Assembly (NCBI RefSeq): GCF_000717475.1
Contig: NZ_JPIK01000011.1
Coordinates: 1 to 64,000, forward strand
Direction of reading: 5' to 3'
Source of the DNA: Desulfonatronum thiodismutans
GTDB taxonomy: Bacteria > Desulfobacterota > Desulfovibrionia > Desulfovibrionales > Desulfonatronaceae
DNA length: 64,000 bases
Of this stretch, positions 17,387-25,594 are shown one piece after another. The notes under the pieces are model-generated. The model did no database searches and was not told the DNA's origin. It worked only from the letters and a program-made list of their open reading frames with translations. The translations under genes and the position numbers were made by a program. Every line of letters starts with the position of its first letter. Position 1 is the stretch's first letter.

Positions 17387-18829
17387 ATGAGCAACGAACA
17401 ACTCGTCTCCAAGGTCTGGAACTACGCCCATGTCCTGCGCGATCAGGGCATTTCCTACGGCGATTACATCGAGCAGATCACCTATCTGCTGTTCCTGAAG
17501 ATGGACCTGGAACGCGAGGAGCTTTTGGGCGAGGGGTCGGCCATTCCGCCTAAGTGGAACTGGGCCCAACTGGCGAACAAGGACGGCGACGCGCTGGAAT
17601 TGCAGTACCGCCGCACGCTGGAGGCCTTGGGCCGCGAGGACGGGCTGATCGGCACGATCTTTCGCAAGGCCCAGAACAAGCTGTCCGATCCGGCCAAGCT
17701 GAAGCGCGTGGTCAGCCTGATCGACAAGGAAGGGCCCTGGGTGGGCTTGCAGGTGGACGTGAAGGGCGAGATTTACGAGGGGCTGTTGGAACGCAACGCC
17801 TCGGAGGTCAAGTCCGGGGCAGGGCAGTACTTCACCCCGCGGCCGGTGATCGAGGCCATTGTCAAATGCGTGGATCCCAAAATCGGCGAGACCGTGTGCG
17901 ACCCGGCCTGCGGCACGGGCGGCTTCCTGCTCGCGGCCTACGACCACATGAAGACCCAGACCCGGGACCGGGACAGGCTGCGCGCCCTGCGCCACGACGC
18001 CTTCACCGGGGTGGACATCGTGGACGAGGTGGTCCGGCTCTGCGCCATGAACCTCTACCTGCACGGCCTGGGCAACAGCGCCAGCCCGGTGGTCCAGGGC
18101 GACGCCCTGGCCGGCGACGGGGGCAGGCGCTTTGGCGTGGTGCTGACCAATCCGCCCTTCGGCAAGAAGTCCAGCTACAAGGTGGTGGGCGAGGACGGCG
18201 CGGTGACCACGGAGCGCGAGCACTACGAGCGCGAGGACTTCAAGTTCACCACCTCCAACAAGCAGTTCAACTTCCTGCAGCACATCATGACCATCCTGGA
18301 CACCCACGGCCGAGCCGGAGTGGTCCTGCCGGACAACGTGCTGTTCGAGGCGGGCCGGGCCGGGGAGGGCATCCGCAAGCGGCTCCTGGAGGGCTTCAAT
18401 TTCCACACCCTGCTGCGCCTGCCCACGGGCATCTGGTACAGCCCCGGGGTGAAGGCCAACGTGCTGTTCTTCGACAAGCGCCCGGCCTCCCGGGAGGTCC
18501 AGACCCGGGAACTCTGGGTCTACGACTACCGGACCAACATCCACAAGACCCTGAAGACCAAGCGGCTGGCCGACGGCGATTTCGACGACTTCGTGAGCTG
18601 CTATCACCAGCGCCGGGAAACCGAACGCTTCCGGCGTTTCAACTACGAGGAACTGGCCCGGCGGGACAAGCTGAACCTGGATATCTTCTGGCTGAAGGAC
18701 GACAGCCTGGAGGACATCGACGGGCTGCCGGAACCGGCGGTGCTCGCCGCGGCCATCGTCGAAAACCTGGAAGCGGCCCTGGAACAGTTTCGCGGGGTCA
18801 GCGCCGAGCTTTCTGAAGATGTTGAGTGA
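17387..18829 (+). CDS. hsdM: Type I restriction enzyme, M (adenine methylase) subunit
   Basis: A 480-residue N6-adenine DNA methyltransferase. The N-terminal helical domain is followed by the AdoMet site DPACGTGGFLLAAYDH (about 166-181) and the catalytic NPPF motif in VVLTNPPFGKKSS (about 251-254). With HsdS it marks self DNA and forms the core that HsdR joins. It is unusual in lying last and being separated from hsdS by a toxin-antitoxin pair. Very strong GC at third positions gives long false frames on both strands here. Confidence 0.95.
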   Translation: MSNEQLVSKVWNYAHVLRDQGISYGDYIEQITYLLFLKMDLEREELLGEGSAIPPKWNWAQLANKDGDALELQYRRTLEALGREDGLIGTIFRKAQNKLSDPAKLKRVVSLIDKEGPWVGLQVDVKGEIYEGLLERNASEVKSGAGQYFTPRPVIEAIVKCVDPKIGETVCDPACGTGGFLLAAYDHMKTQTRDRDRLRALRHDAFTGVDIVDEVVRLCAMNLYLHGLGNSASPVVQGDALAGDGGRRFGVVLTNPPFGKKSSYKVVGEDGAVTTEREHYEREDFKFTTSNKQFNFLQHIMTILDTHGRAGVVLPDNVLFEAGRAGEGIRKRLLEGFNFHTLLRLPTGIWYSPGVKANVLFFDKRPASREVQTRELWVYDYRTNIHKTLKTKRLADGDFDDFVSCYHQRRETERFRRFNYEELARRDKLNLDIFWLKDDSLEDIDGLPEPAVLAAAIVENLEAALEQFRGVSAELSEDVE

Positions 18830-18850
18830 GAGCGGGGCCTGAAGGCAAAG

Positions 18851-19027
18851 CTATTTCAGACCATATTTCACGGCCAGGGCGTTTTTCTCCATCTGGGGCA
18901 AAGCAGAGTAGTATTTTTTCCAGCCTGGGCAGAACCTGATATGCCAGCGCCAGAGCCTCCCCAGCAATGACTTCGGGTTGGCGTCGTACTTCGCCCTGAA
19001 TCGACACTTTGCGCAGTTTTCAGTCAT
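18851..19027 (-). CDS. Small conserved-looking CxxC protein
   Basis: A 58-residue frame beginning MTENCAKCRFRAKYDANP and continuing RLWRWHIRFCPGWKKYYSAL. It has a clear GGAGG ribosome binding site before its ATG. CAKC near the start and FCPGWKKY in the middle could hold a metal, although only three cysteines are present. Its high content of aromatic and basic residues is unlike a random frame. It lies convergent to hsdM, with only 21 bp between stops. I do not recognise a function. Confidence 0.6.
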   Translation of the reverse strand: MTENCAKCRFRAKYDANPKSLLGRLWRWHIRFCPGWKKYYSALPQMEKNALAVKYGLK

Positions 19028-19131
19028 TTATCCTCCATCCGAAGAATACCCCCTGAGCCTGACCGCATTGGACTCCCAAGCTTAGGAATTCAGCTGGTTC
19101 GAATCGGCAGGTCATCAGAAAAACACAGTCA

Positions 19132-20412
19132 TCAGAAAGACACCCTCGGCAACTCCTTCCAATCCGTCGTATATCTCGGGCTCAAATGCGCCTGGCGCAT
19201 CACCCATCGTTTTTCCGTGCCTTCCGCGGCCACGCGCATGGTCATGGCCCCCCACTTGGCGTTGACCCGGTCCATGGTTTCCATCAGGGCTTTGCTCCGT
19301 GCTCGCTCCTCCGGAGAAGGCTCGAACAGGTGCAGCCTGCGACCTTGCTCTTTCTCGATCCCGAAAACCATTACCCCGGCCTTGCGGTACTCGTAACCTT
19401 GCTTGAATATTTGCTCCAGGGCCATCCGGGCTGCCCGGATCAGGTCCGGCGTGTGGCTTGAGGGCACGGCCAGGGAGACGGTTGCTGCGTTGCCGTACTG
19501 CGGCTTGTCCAGCCGGAAGCGGTCCGTGAGCACGAAGACCTGAAGCTGTCCGGCCACGCACTTCTGGCCGCGCAGGCGTTCTCCGGTCCTGGCCGCGTAG
19601 CCCGAGATCAGTTTCGCCAGTTTGTCCTTGTCCGTGACGGCCTTGGCAAAGGTGCGGGAGCAGACAATGCTCTTGGGCGTGGCCACGGACTGTTCCAACG
19701 GAATGCAGGGGATGCCTTGGAGTTCCAGTAGCGTGTGCATTCCGCAAACGGTCATGCGCTGCTTGACCCAATCCCTGTCCAGCCTGCTGAACTGCAAGGC
19801 ATTGCGGATGCCGAAATCGCGCAGCTTCCTGCTGTACTGCCGGCCAATGCCCCAAACATCCTCGATCTCGATCCCGGCCAGAATCCGGTCCTGATCCGGA
19901 CAATCCACAAGACTGAACGTCCCGCCGTGCTCGGGCTGCTTCTTGGCCACCCGGTTGGCCACCTTGGCCAAGGTCTTGGTCGGGCCGATGCCGATGGACA
20001 CGGGAATGCCCGTCCATTGCAAGACAGTGGCCCTGATCTTGCGGGCCAAGTCAATGGGATCGTCGTGCATCCGGTCCAAACGCAGGAACGCTTCATCAAT
20101 GGAATAGATTTCCATGTCCGGGGTGAACCGGGAAACCGTGTCCATCACGCGGCGGGACATGTCGCCGTACAGGGCGAAATTGGAGGAAAAGACATGCACG
20201 CCGTGCTTTCTGAACAAAGGGAGGAACTTGAAGGCTGGTGCGCCCATGGGGATGCCCAGGGCTTTGGCCTCGCCCGACCGGGCAATCACGCAACCGTCGT
20301 TGTTGGACAGAACTACAATGGGCTTGTCCCGCAGCTTGGGGTTGAACGCCCGCTCGCAGGAAGCGTAGAAATTGTTGCAGTCCAGCAGGGCGAAGATGGT
20401 CGAGGGCGGCAT
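19132..20412 (-). CDS. umuC: Y-family DNA polymerase V catalytic subunit
   Basis: A 426-residue UmuC, the error-prone translesion polymerase activated by cleaved UmuD. Visible are FALLDCNNFYASCERAF (first catalytic Asp near the N-terminus), VLSNNDGCVIARS, YSIDEAFLRLD (second acidic pair), GIGPTKTLAKVAN (helix-hairpin-helix), and the little-finger and C-terminal parts. I chose the ATG at 20412 because homologous sequence starts there; a frame extending further upstream would run into the repeat at 20425-20548. It belongs to a cluster umuD-SRAP-umuC on the minus strand. Confidence 0.93.
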   Translation of the reverse strand: MPPSTIFALLDCNNFYASCERAFNPKLRDKPIVVLSNNDGCVIARSGEAKALGIPMGAPAFKFLPLFRKHGVHVFSSNFALYGDMSRRVMDTVSRFTPDMEIYSIDEAFLRLDRMHDDPIDLARKIRATVLQWTGIPVSIGIGPTKTLAKVANRVAKKQPEHGGTFSLVDCPDQDRILAGIEIEDVWGIGRQYSRKLRDFGIRNALQFSRLDRDWVKQRMTVCGMHTLLELQGIPCIPLEQSVATPKSIVCSRTFAKAVTDKDKLAKLISGYAARTGERLRGQKCVAGQLQVFVLTDRFRLDKPQYGNAATVSLAVPSSHTPDLIRAARMALEQIFKQGYEYRKAGVMVFGIEKEQGRRLHLFEPSPEERARSKALMETMDRVNAKWGAMTMRVAAEGTEKRWVMRQAHLSPRYTTDWKELPRVSF

Positions 20413-20424
20413 GATCAACCTTGG

Positions 20425-20548
20425 CAGGCTGTTGAAAAATCCCTGCTGGCTGCGTTGCCGTAAAAAGATCAAACCCTCACGTATGACGAGATACGCCTCG
20501 GCCTTGAACTTTTTTTACGCCTTGTCAGCAGGTTTTTTGAACAGCCTG
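20425..20548 (-). repeat. Dispersed 124-bp inverted-repeat element, copy 1
   Basis: Bounded by CAGGCTGTTGAAAAA (20425-20439) and TTTTTTGAACAGCCTG (20533-20548). Inside, a short hairpin-forming core (AGTTCAAGG, CGTAT, ATACG, GTTTGA) matches the element at 51828-51954 when reversed. It fills the gap between the SRAP gene and umuC and ends 12 bp before the umuC start codon, so it makes up the umuC leader. It has no coding capacity and looks like a MITE or REP-type element. Confidence 0.8.
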
Positions 20549-20553
20549 TGGAT

Positions 20554-21255
20554 TCAGACTTTATCAACACCTTGCTGGGTGTCGTCCGGCAGCAGGACCG
20601 GGACAATACACTCCGGATCGTTGTTTTTCGGGCTGTTGACCCTGGTGCTGACCGGCAACATCTGGGTGGGCATGTCGGCGAAGGGCTGAAGCAAGGTCTC
20701 GATCTGCTCCCGATGGCTCTTCGGCGCAAGCCACGTCGCATAATCCTCCGGCTTGATGATCACCGGCATCCGGTCATGGATGGCGGCCACCGCCTCGTTG
20801 GCCTTGGTGGTCAGGATGGCGCAGGACTCGATGGTCTCGCCTGTTTCCGGATTCAGCCAGGATTCCCAGATGCCAGCCATGGAGAACAGCTCCAGGTTCT
20901 CGAAGCGGATCAGGTAGGGCTGTTTTTTGGCTTCGACCTTTTCCCATTCCAGGAACCTGTTGGCCGGGATCAGGCACCGCCTGTGCCGGACGGCGGAACG
21001 GAAGCAGGGTTTGTCCCAGACCGTCTCTGACCGGGCATTGATGCTCTTCGGCGATTTGCCCAGATCGCGAGTCCATGAAGGGATCAAGCCCCACTTCAGG
21101 CGGGTGATATTACGGCCAGAGGTCGTCTGCACCACGGCCACGATTTCCTGGCCCGGCGCGATGTTGTAGCTGGGCAGGATGGGCTCCTCGGGCTCAACAA
21201 GTCCGTAGTGCTCGGGAATGATCAGGGTGATCCAGAGGGCGAAGCGTCCGCACAT
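20554..21255 (-). CDS. SRAP (YedK/HMCES-type) abasic-site protein
   Basis: A 233-residue SRAP-domain protein that covalently traps abasic sites in single-stranded DNA. The start at 21255 is chosen because it yields Met-Cys-Gly-Arg-Phe, exposing the catalytic Cys2 after Met removal. Further motifs are SYNIAPGQ, LKWGLIPSW, INARSET (catalytic Asn), CLIPANRFLEW, and AIHDRMPVI (catalytic His). It lies between umuD and umuC, about 20 bp after umuD, suggesting joint expression during DNA damage. Such insertion between the two polymerase V genes is worth noting. Confidence 0.93.
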   Translation of the reverse strand: MCGRFALWITLIIPEHYGLVEPEEPILPSYNIAPGQEIVAVVQTTSGRNITRLKWGLIPSWTRDLGKSPKSINARSETVWDKPCFRSAVRHRRCLIPANRFLEWEKVEAKKQPYLIRFENLELFSMAGIWESWLNPETGETIESCAILTTKANEAVAAIHDRMPVIIKPEDYATWLAPKSHREQIETLLQPFADMPTQMLPVSTRVNSPKNNDPECIVPVLLPDDTQQGVDKV

Positions 21256-21274
21256 CGTCAAGTCCCATTGTGGT

Positions 21275-21757
21275 TCAGGGCATTTTGCGGATCACACTTG
21301 TCACAACGCCCCATACCTCACAGTCCATTTCTGGCGTGAGCTCGACCACCGGATACTCGGCATTGGCCGGGACCAGACAAGCCTTTCCATTTCTTTTTCG
21401 AAGCGTCTTGACCGTGAATTCTCCATAAACGATTGCGATGACCACCTTGCCGTCCGTGGCCTCGACGGACTTGTCCACCACCAGAATATCGCCGTCATGG
21501 ATGCCCGCGCCCTGCATGGAATCGCCAGAGGCCCGGACCAGATACGTGGCCACCGGGTTCTTCACCAAGTAATCGTTCAGGTCCAATCGCTTTTCCAGAA
21601 AATCGTCGGCTGGGGACGGAAAGCCCGCCGTCACCGGCGACAAATACAGCGGCAGTTCGACATCCAGACCTTTGGCGACGCCGGAAATCAAGGACAGCTC
21701 TTTGGAAAGCGGAATCTGCCGAATCTGATCAAAATGAGTATGTTCGTGATGCGACAT
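21275..21757 (-). CDS. umuD: UmuD-type self-cleaving polymerase V subunit
   Basis: A 160-residue member of the LexA/UmuD S24 peptidase family. The cleavage bond is Ala-Gly at about 44-45 in SPVTAGFPSPADD. The catalytic Ser is about 80 in RASGDSMQGAGI and the Lys about 117 in YGEFTVKTL. RecA filaments trigger autocleavage, and the product activates UmuC. It heads the umuD-SRAP-umuC cluster. I could not identify a convincing LexA box in the upstream bases. Confidence 0.93.
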   Translation of the reverse strand: MSHHEHTHFDQIRQIPLSKELSLISGVAKGLDVELPLYLSPVTAGFPSPADDFLEKRLDLNDYLVKNPVATYLVRASGDSMQGAGIHDGDILVVDKSVEATDGKVVIAIVYGEFTVKTLRKRNGKACLVPANAEYPVVELTPEMDCEVWGVVTSVIRKMP

Positions 21758-21914
21758 GGGGTGATGCTAACGTTCATTCTTCAGCGAAGCAATGACCCTG
21801 GAAGTCCGGAACCGCCATTCCCCAGGAGGTAAAGCTGAGCAGGCGCAGGAGGGGACAATAATGCAACCCATTCTCCAACTGTTCAAAATCATGCATTTGT
21901 TTGATATGGGCAGT

Positions 21915-22646
21915 TCAGTTTTTAACCTGCAGCTGATCATCAAGCCACGCCAATCCCTGTCTGGAGTTGTATCCCGTCGGCATGCCAAGCCCCAAAACCC
22001 GGATTTTGCCCGCGATGTCCGCCTCATAGCGTTCGTGATGATGGGCGTGAACAAGAAGCTTGACGCCCATTGCCTGGGCCAGGTCGCCTATGAGCTGGAA
22101 GCCATAACGGTGCGTCTGCGGGGCTTCGTGGGTCACGAGTACGTCAGCGCGCAGCTTGGCAAGGGCCTTGATGTCTTCGGCGAATATGGACGTTGCAAGC
22201 TTGGGAATATTTCCGTGTCTTTGGGTGTATTGCTGACGTGTCTTGCAGTTTGATGTTTCCCTGTCCATTTCATGCAGCCTGGTGTCTTTTTGCACTGTTA
22301 CGTAGCGGGTGCGAAAAACGCCATTGAGACCGGCTATCCTTATGCCGCCGAAATCAATCCTTTTTCGATGCAGACAACGATCCATCATGGATTGATGCCG
22401 CAAGAGATATTCTCTTTTGTCAGAATCATGGTTGCCGAGTAAAAACCATGTTTTTTCAGCAAATTTTCCAAGTTCAGCCTGCAAGTCCTGTTTCGGAGTT
22501 TGATCGCCTAAGAGAATCACTACGTCTGCCGCCTTGCCTGCCTCTAGCACATGCGTGAAACAGCCGTGCGTATCGCCGGCAAGAAGTATTCTTGGAACGC
22601 TTTTTCGCATTTGAATATATCGATTTGTGGACCAGCTCGTGCTCAC
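21915..22646 (-). CDS. Calcineurin-like metallophosphoesterase
   Basis: A protein of up to 243 residues with all motifs of the binuclear metallophosphoesterase fold: LLAGDTHG, VILLGDQTP, LLGNHDSD, VTHEAPQ, and HAHHHERYEA. It is likely a phosphodiesterase or phosphatase; the substrate is unknown. The frame opens with GTG at 22646, 10 bp after the stop of the ATPase gene; an ATG at 22610 is an alternative, and neither has a good ribosome binding site. It forms a two-gene minus-strand unit with the ATPase. A second metallophosphoesterase lies on the other side of the divergent promoter. Confidence 0.85.
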   Translation of the reverse strand: MSTSWSTNRYIQMRKSVPRILLAGDTHGCFTHVLEAGKAADVVILLGDQTPKQDLQAELGKFAEKTWFLLGNHDSDKREYLLRHQSMMDRCLHRKRIDFGGIRIAGLNGVFRTRYVTVQKDTRLHEMDRETSNCKTRQQYTQRHGNIPKLATSIFAEDIKALAKLRADVLVTHEAPQTHRYGFQLIGDLAQAMGVKLLVHAHHHERYEADIAGKIRVLGLGMPTGYNSRQGLAWLDDQLQVKN

Positions 22647-22656
22647 GACATTAATG

Positions 22657-24861
22657 TCAAGACTGCATTTCTATCCATTGCGCCTTCTGTTCCTGGGCGA
22701 CGCATGTGTCGCAAAGAACAAATTCTTTTTTTGAAAAATTATTTGACCTTTTGACGACCCTGCCACAACAAACGCAAAGTTTTCGGCTGGCCCGCGCGGC
22801 GGATTGCAAAATTTTCGTCACGCCTTCTCGCTCTTGGAAAAAGATTCCCTCCATATTTTTCACCTGAATATTCAGGCGTGCGCCCCATGTCGTCACCCGT
22901 TTGATTGGCACAGCCAGCCGGGCTTTCTGCATTTTACTGGCCGCGGCGTGCAGAATTTTGTCCCAAGCGTAAGGATAGGAGATGATGTCGATAGGTTTTG
23001 CCAGGAGCATGTGATATTCTTGAATAAAGTTGCGCACATAAAACGACATGTCCGTCTGCTGTTCAAAAAAGCACTCCAGACAGCAATTGGACTTGCTTGT
23101 TTTGTAATTGTCGACGGAATCGTCTTTCCTATGGCAAAGAGAGCATATCTTCCATTCCCGCATGTAGTGACTCAGCCATGCGCCGCCGCCGGTCGATTCG
23201 ATCTCCACCCCGTCAGTCCCCACGCGGATGCAGGTTATAAATGCTTTGTTTTTGCGTGCCTGACGAAGACAATCAACCAGAGTTTTCAACAAGTATTTTC
23301 CTGGCCGTACTGTTATTGACACCGAGGCTGTTTCACTCAGGACGTCCTTGAAGCGTGGCAGCAGCTTGGCCAATTTTGGATATTTTTTGGTCCACCTTGT
23401 GCTTTGGATTATTTCGCGAATCAGGGCCATCTGGCACTGGCCCGCTGGGATGACCTTGGCTGTTTCCGGTTGCAGGGCGGCCAGCCGCGCCTTGATCCGG
23501 TCATGCTCTTTCTGAACGGATTCGATACTGACGACAAGGCGGCGATCAGGAAAGGCGTATTTGGCAACGATGGCCTCGGCCTTGTTCAGTTTCTGTACGG
23601 GTTTTTCCGCTTCAAAAAACGTCTGCGTCCAGGCGTCTGTCGCGGGGTCGTCGGTCTGCAAAATAATCTTGGCGCCGAAGTTGGACAGCATGGCTCGGGT
23701 CCGGTGCTCTAGGCCATTACGGTACAAACTGGACATGGCCTGGGTCGCCGCGACGTTGATCACCTTGAATTCACGAGCTTTGGAAAACCAGCTGAAGTCG
23801 TCCAGGCTCGATTGTTCATCCAGATTCAAAATATCCTGGAATTCATCCATGATCGTGAAAACGGGCCTGGCATCAGATCCTGCGGGAGAATAATCGTACC
23901 TGGTGTAGACCGCGGAGTAGAATCGCTCCTTGAGCATTCTGGCGATGGTTTTGCCTGGAGCGCCTGAGCTGGACGAAAAGCGGATCAGGACGATCTTGGC
24001 CTGATCCAGGATCAATTTGCGCAGGTCCAGCGCAAGCCCTCCGGCTGCCGACAGCTTCTCGCTTAAGGGGGCGTGTTCAAATGCGTTCAACACTTTTCTG
24101 GCGTTGGAAAGCTGCCAGGTCAGTTGTTGGTCGTATTCTCCCGATAACCTTGTCCCTTGATCCTTTTGGACCCTAAAAATATGGAAAGCGTCAGATTCAA
24201 TCTTGGCCTGGAATTCCTTGCCTTCCACGCTTGGCCGCGCATTAACCAGCCAGTATTTCCAAACATCTCTGGCCAAGGCAAGATCTGCGATCATTTTCGA
24301 CAACAAGGCCAGGGTCGGTGTCCAAGCCGGTGGATTCTCTGGCTCGAGCAATCGCAACAGGTACAGGCAATCGGTCACGAGCCTGACCCCTTTGTACAGC
24401 CAGTCAACATTCTTGGTATGCTCAAGGCCATGCATAAGGATGCTTTCCATCATCATGCTGAGTTCCTGGAAACCATACCCGGCGATGATGTTCACCGGCA
24501 CCGCCTCCGGATGGGTTCCGATCTCGACGATGTCGTCGCCACGGCCGCACGACCTTGCAAGCTTGCGCAGATCCGAAGCAAAGGTGTTTTTCACGTCAAT
24601 GATCAACCCTCCATATCCGGCCTGTATCAGCCTGGACAGCATCGGTGTCACGAGTCCTGTTGTCTTTCCACGGCCTGTTCCACCAAGGATGATCACATTG
24701 TGGCCGGCTTCAGCCATGCTGATCACCCTGTCTGAATCGAATCGAAAGAGAGGTGTTGGCATGGGTGAGGCATGATGCCTGTGACCGATCATGTTTTTCA
24801 TGATCAGCGCCGAGTCACGATTTTGAAATGCTTTCCGGAGCTTGTGGGCTTCAACCTTCAT
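22657..24861 (-). CDS. VirD4/TraD-like DNA-translocase ATPase with C-terminal zinc fingers
   Basis: A 734-residue ATPase related to type IV coupling proteins. The Walker A is ILGGTGRGKTTG (60-68) and Walker B is FTIMDEFQDIL (Asp339, Glu340). The TraM-recognition-like stretch is WFSKAREFKVINVAATQAMS. No N-terminal membrane segments are seen, unlike true conjugative coupling proteins. The C-terminal third is distinct: two cysteine clusters, CSLC...CCLEC (573-597) and CVCC...CDTC (696-720), likely bind zinc. No relaxase or mating-pore genes are nearby, so conjugation is unlikely. Cytosolic VirD4/HerA-type motors paired with nucleases or phosphoesterases are a known theme in phage defence; that role here is inference. 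Confidence 0.8.
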   Translation of the reverse strand: MKVEAHKLRKAFQNRDSALIMKNMIGHRHHASPMPTPLFRFDSDRVISMAEAGHNVIILGGTGRGKTTGLVTPMLSRLIQAGYGGLIIDVKNTFASDLRKLARSCGRGDDIVEIGTHPEAVPVNIIAGYGFQELSMMMESILMHGLEHTKNVDWLYKGVRLVTDCLYLLRLLEPENPPAWTPTLALLSKMIADLALARDVWKYWLVNARPSVEGKEFQAKIESDAFHIFRVQKDQGTRLSGEYDQQLTWQLSNARKVLNAFEHAPLSEKLSAAGGLALDLRKLILDQAKIVLIRFSSSSGAPGKTIARMLKERFYSAVYTRYDYSPAGSDARPVFTIMDEFQDILNLDEQSSLDDFSWFSKAREFKVINVAATQAMSSLYRNGLEHRTRAMLSNFGAKIILQTDDPATDAWTQTFFEAEKPVQKLNKAEAIVAKYAFPDRRLVVSIESVQKEHDRIKARLAALQPETAKVIPAGQCQMALIREIIQSTRWTKKYPKLAKLLPRFKDVLSETASVSITVRPGKYLLKTLVDCLRQARKNKAFITCIRVGTDGVEIESTGGGAWLSHYMREWKICSLCHRKDDSVDNYKTSKSNCCLECFFEQQTDMSFYVRNFIQEYHMLLAKPIDIISYPYAWDKILHAAASKMQKARLAVPIKRVTTWGARLNIQVKNMEGIFFQEREGVTKILQSAARASRKLCVCCGRVVKRSNNFSKKEFVLCDTCVAQEQKAQWIEMQS

Positions 24862-24934
24862 ACTCTGCCCCTCCTCATGTGATTAGTGACATGACTGAAT
24901 TTTGGTGATCTCATGTTCGGTATTCCTGAGGGCC

Positions 24935-24973
24935 TTGACTTTTGCTTGTTAGTATATACATACTATCATTGAA
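24935..24973 (+). promoter_or_regulatory. Divergent promoter region with a perfect palindrome
   Basis: TTGACT (24935-24940) is a plausible -35 box for rightward transcription. TAGTAT-ATAC-ATACTA (24950-24965) is a perfect 6-bp inverted repeat over the expected -10 region and could be an operator for one or both divergent units. Confidence 0.5.
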
Positions 24974-25003
24974 ATGTCAATACAAACAAAGCAAAGTTTA
25001 GTC

Positions 25004-25594
25004 ATGAACACAAAACTAACTGATGTAACGGTGGCAAGGGGAGGGTTCGCGACAAGGAAAGAAATTGTCGAGGATCCTCAGGGAAACATTCGCATGGTGT
25101 TGCCGATGGATGTGCAGCCGGACAAGCCAATCGACTACAACAAGTTGCGTCGGATTCGCGTGGAGGGGATTGGCGATGTCATCGACAAGCACTTGCTTCG
25201 GCCGGGCGAGATACTGTTCTACGGAAGAATGGGGAAACGGGTGGCGACCCTGGTTGATCAGGATGTGCCAAAAAATGTTGTTGCGAGTCAGTTGATCGTT
25301 GTCCTGAGCATTATTTCCCGTTCGATTCTGCCGGATTTTTTGGCCATGTATCTGAATTCTGAGTATGCCAGAGGGTATTTCGCTCAAGTCGCCAGGGGAG
25401 CGCATCCCATGGTCAGCATGCGGGCGTTGCAGAGATTGCCCGTGCCCATGCCGAGCTTGGAAGAACAACAGGAAATCGCAAGCATGTGGAGAGGTTGGCA
25501 GGAAAGAAAGCAAAAACTGTTCAAGGAAATTGCAGAAGAAGAAATGCGAGTCCGGTTAGAGTTGGAGAAACGATTGGAGCAAGAATGCGGATAA
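25004..25594 (+). CDS. Half-length HsdS-like DNA specificity protein
   Basis: About 196 residues resembling one target-recognition domain plus one conserved helix of a type I specificity subunit: LRPGEILFYGRMGKRVATL, LPDFLAMYLNSEYARGYF, AHPMVSMRALQRLPVPMPSL, then EEQQEIASMW and a charged helix ending ELEKRLEQECG. A full HsdS has two such halves; half-size forms can dimerise. No methylase or R subunit lies beside it. Its last codons overlap the next gene, a metallophosphoesterase, by 10 bp. An ATG at 24974 is an alternative start, but it would leave almost no leader. Confidence 0.72.
   Translation: MNTKLTDVTVARGGFATRKEIVEDPQGNIRMVLPMDVQPDKPIDYNKLRRIRVEGIGDVIDKHLLRPGEILFYGRMGKRVATLVDQDVPKNVVASQLIVVLSIISRSILPDFLAMYLNSEYARGYFAQVARGAHPMVSMRALQRLPVPMPSLEEQQEIASMWRGWQERKQKLFKEIAEEEMRVRLELEKRLEQECG

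Noticed and set aside
17309..18816. Long minus-strand (432 codons) and second plus-strand (420 codons) frames over hsdM
   Set aside because: Both are composition artefacts of the GC-rich hsdM gene, rich in Arg, Gly, Pro and His and lacking any domain.
19090..19115. GGTTCGAATC near 19097, resembling a tRNA T-loop
   Set aside because: The flanking bases do not form the T-stem or an acceptor stem, so it is neither a tRNA remnant nor an island junction that I can support.
19111..19144. Two 17-bp units of GTCATCAGAAARACAC
   Set aside because: Only two short copies at the umuC stop; too little to call a functional or CRISPR-like repeat.
21758..21830. LexA box upstream of umuD
   Set aside because: Expected by function, but no clear CTG-N10-CAG or GAAC-type palindrome could be seen in the leader.
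22657..24861. Conjugation system
   Set aside because: Only the coupling-like ATPase is present. No relaxase, pilus or mating-pore protein lies within the window, and the ATPase lacks membrane helices.
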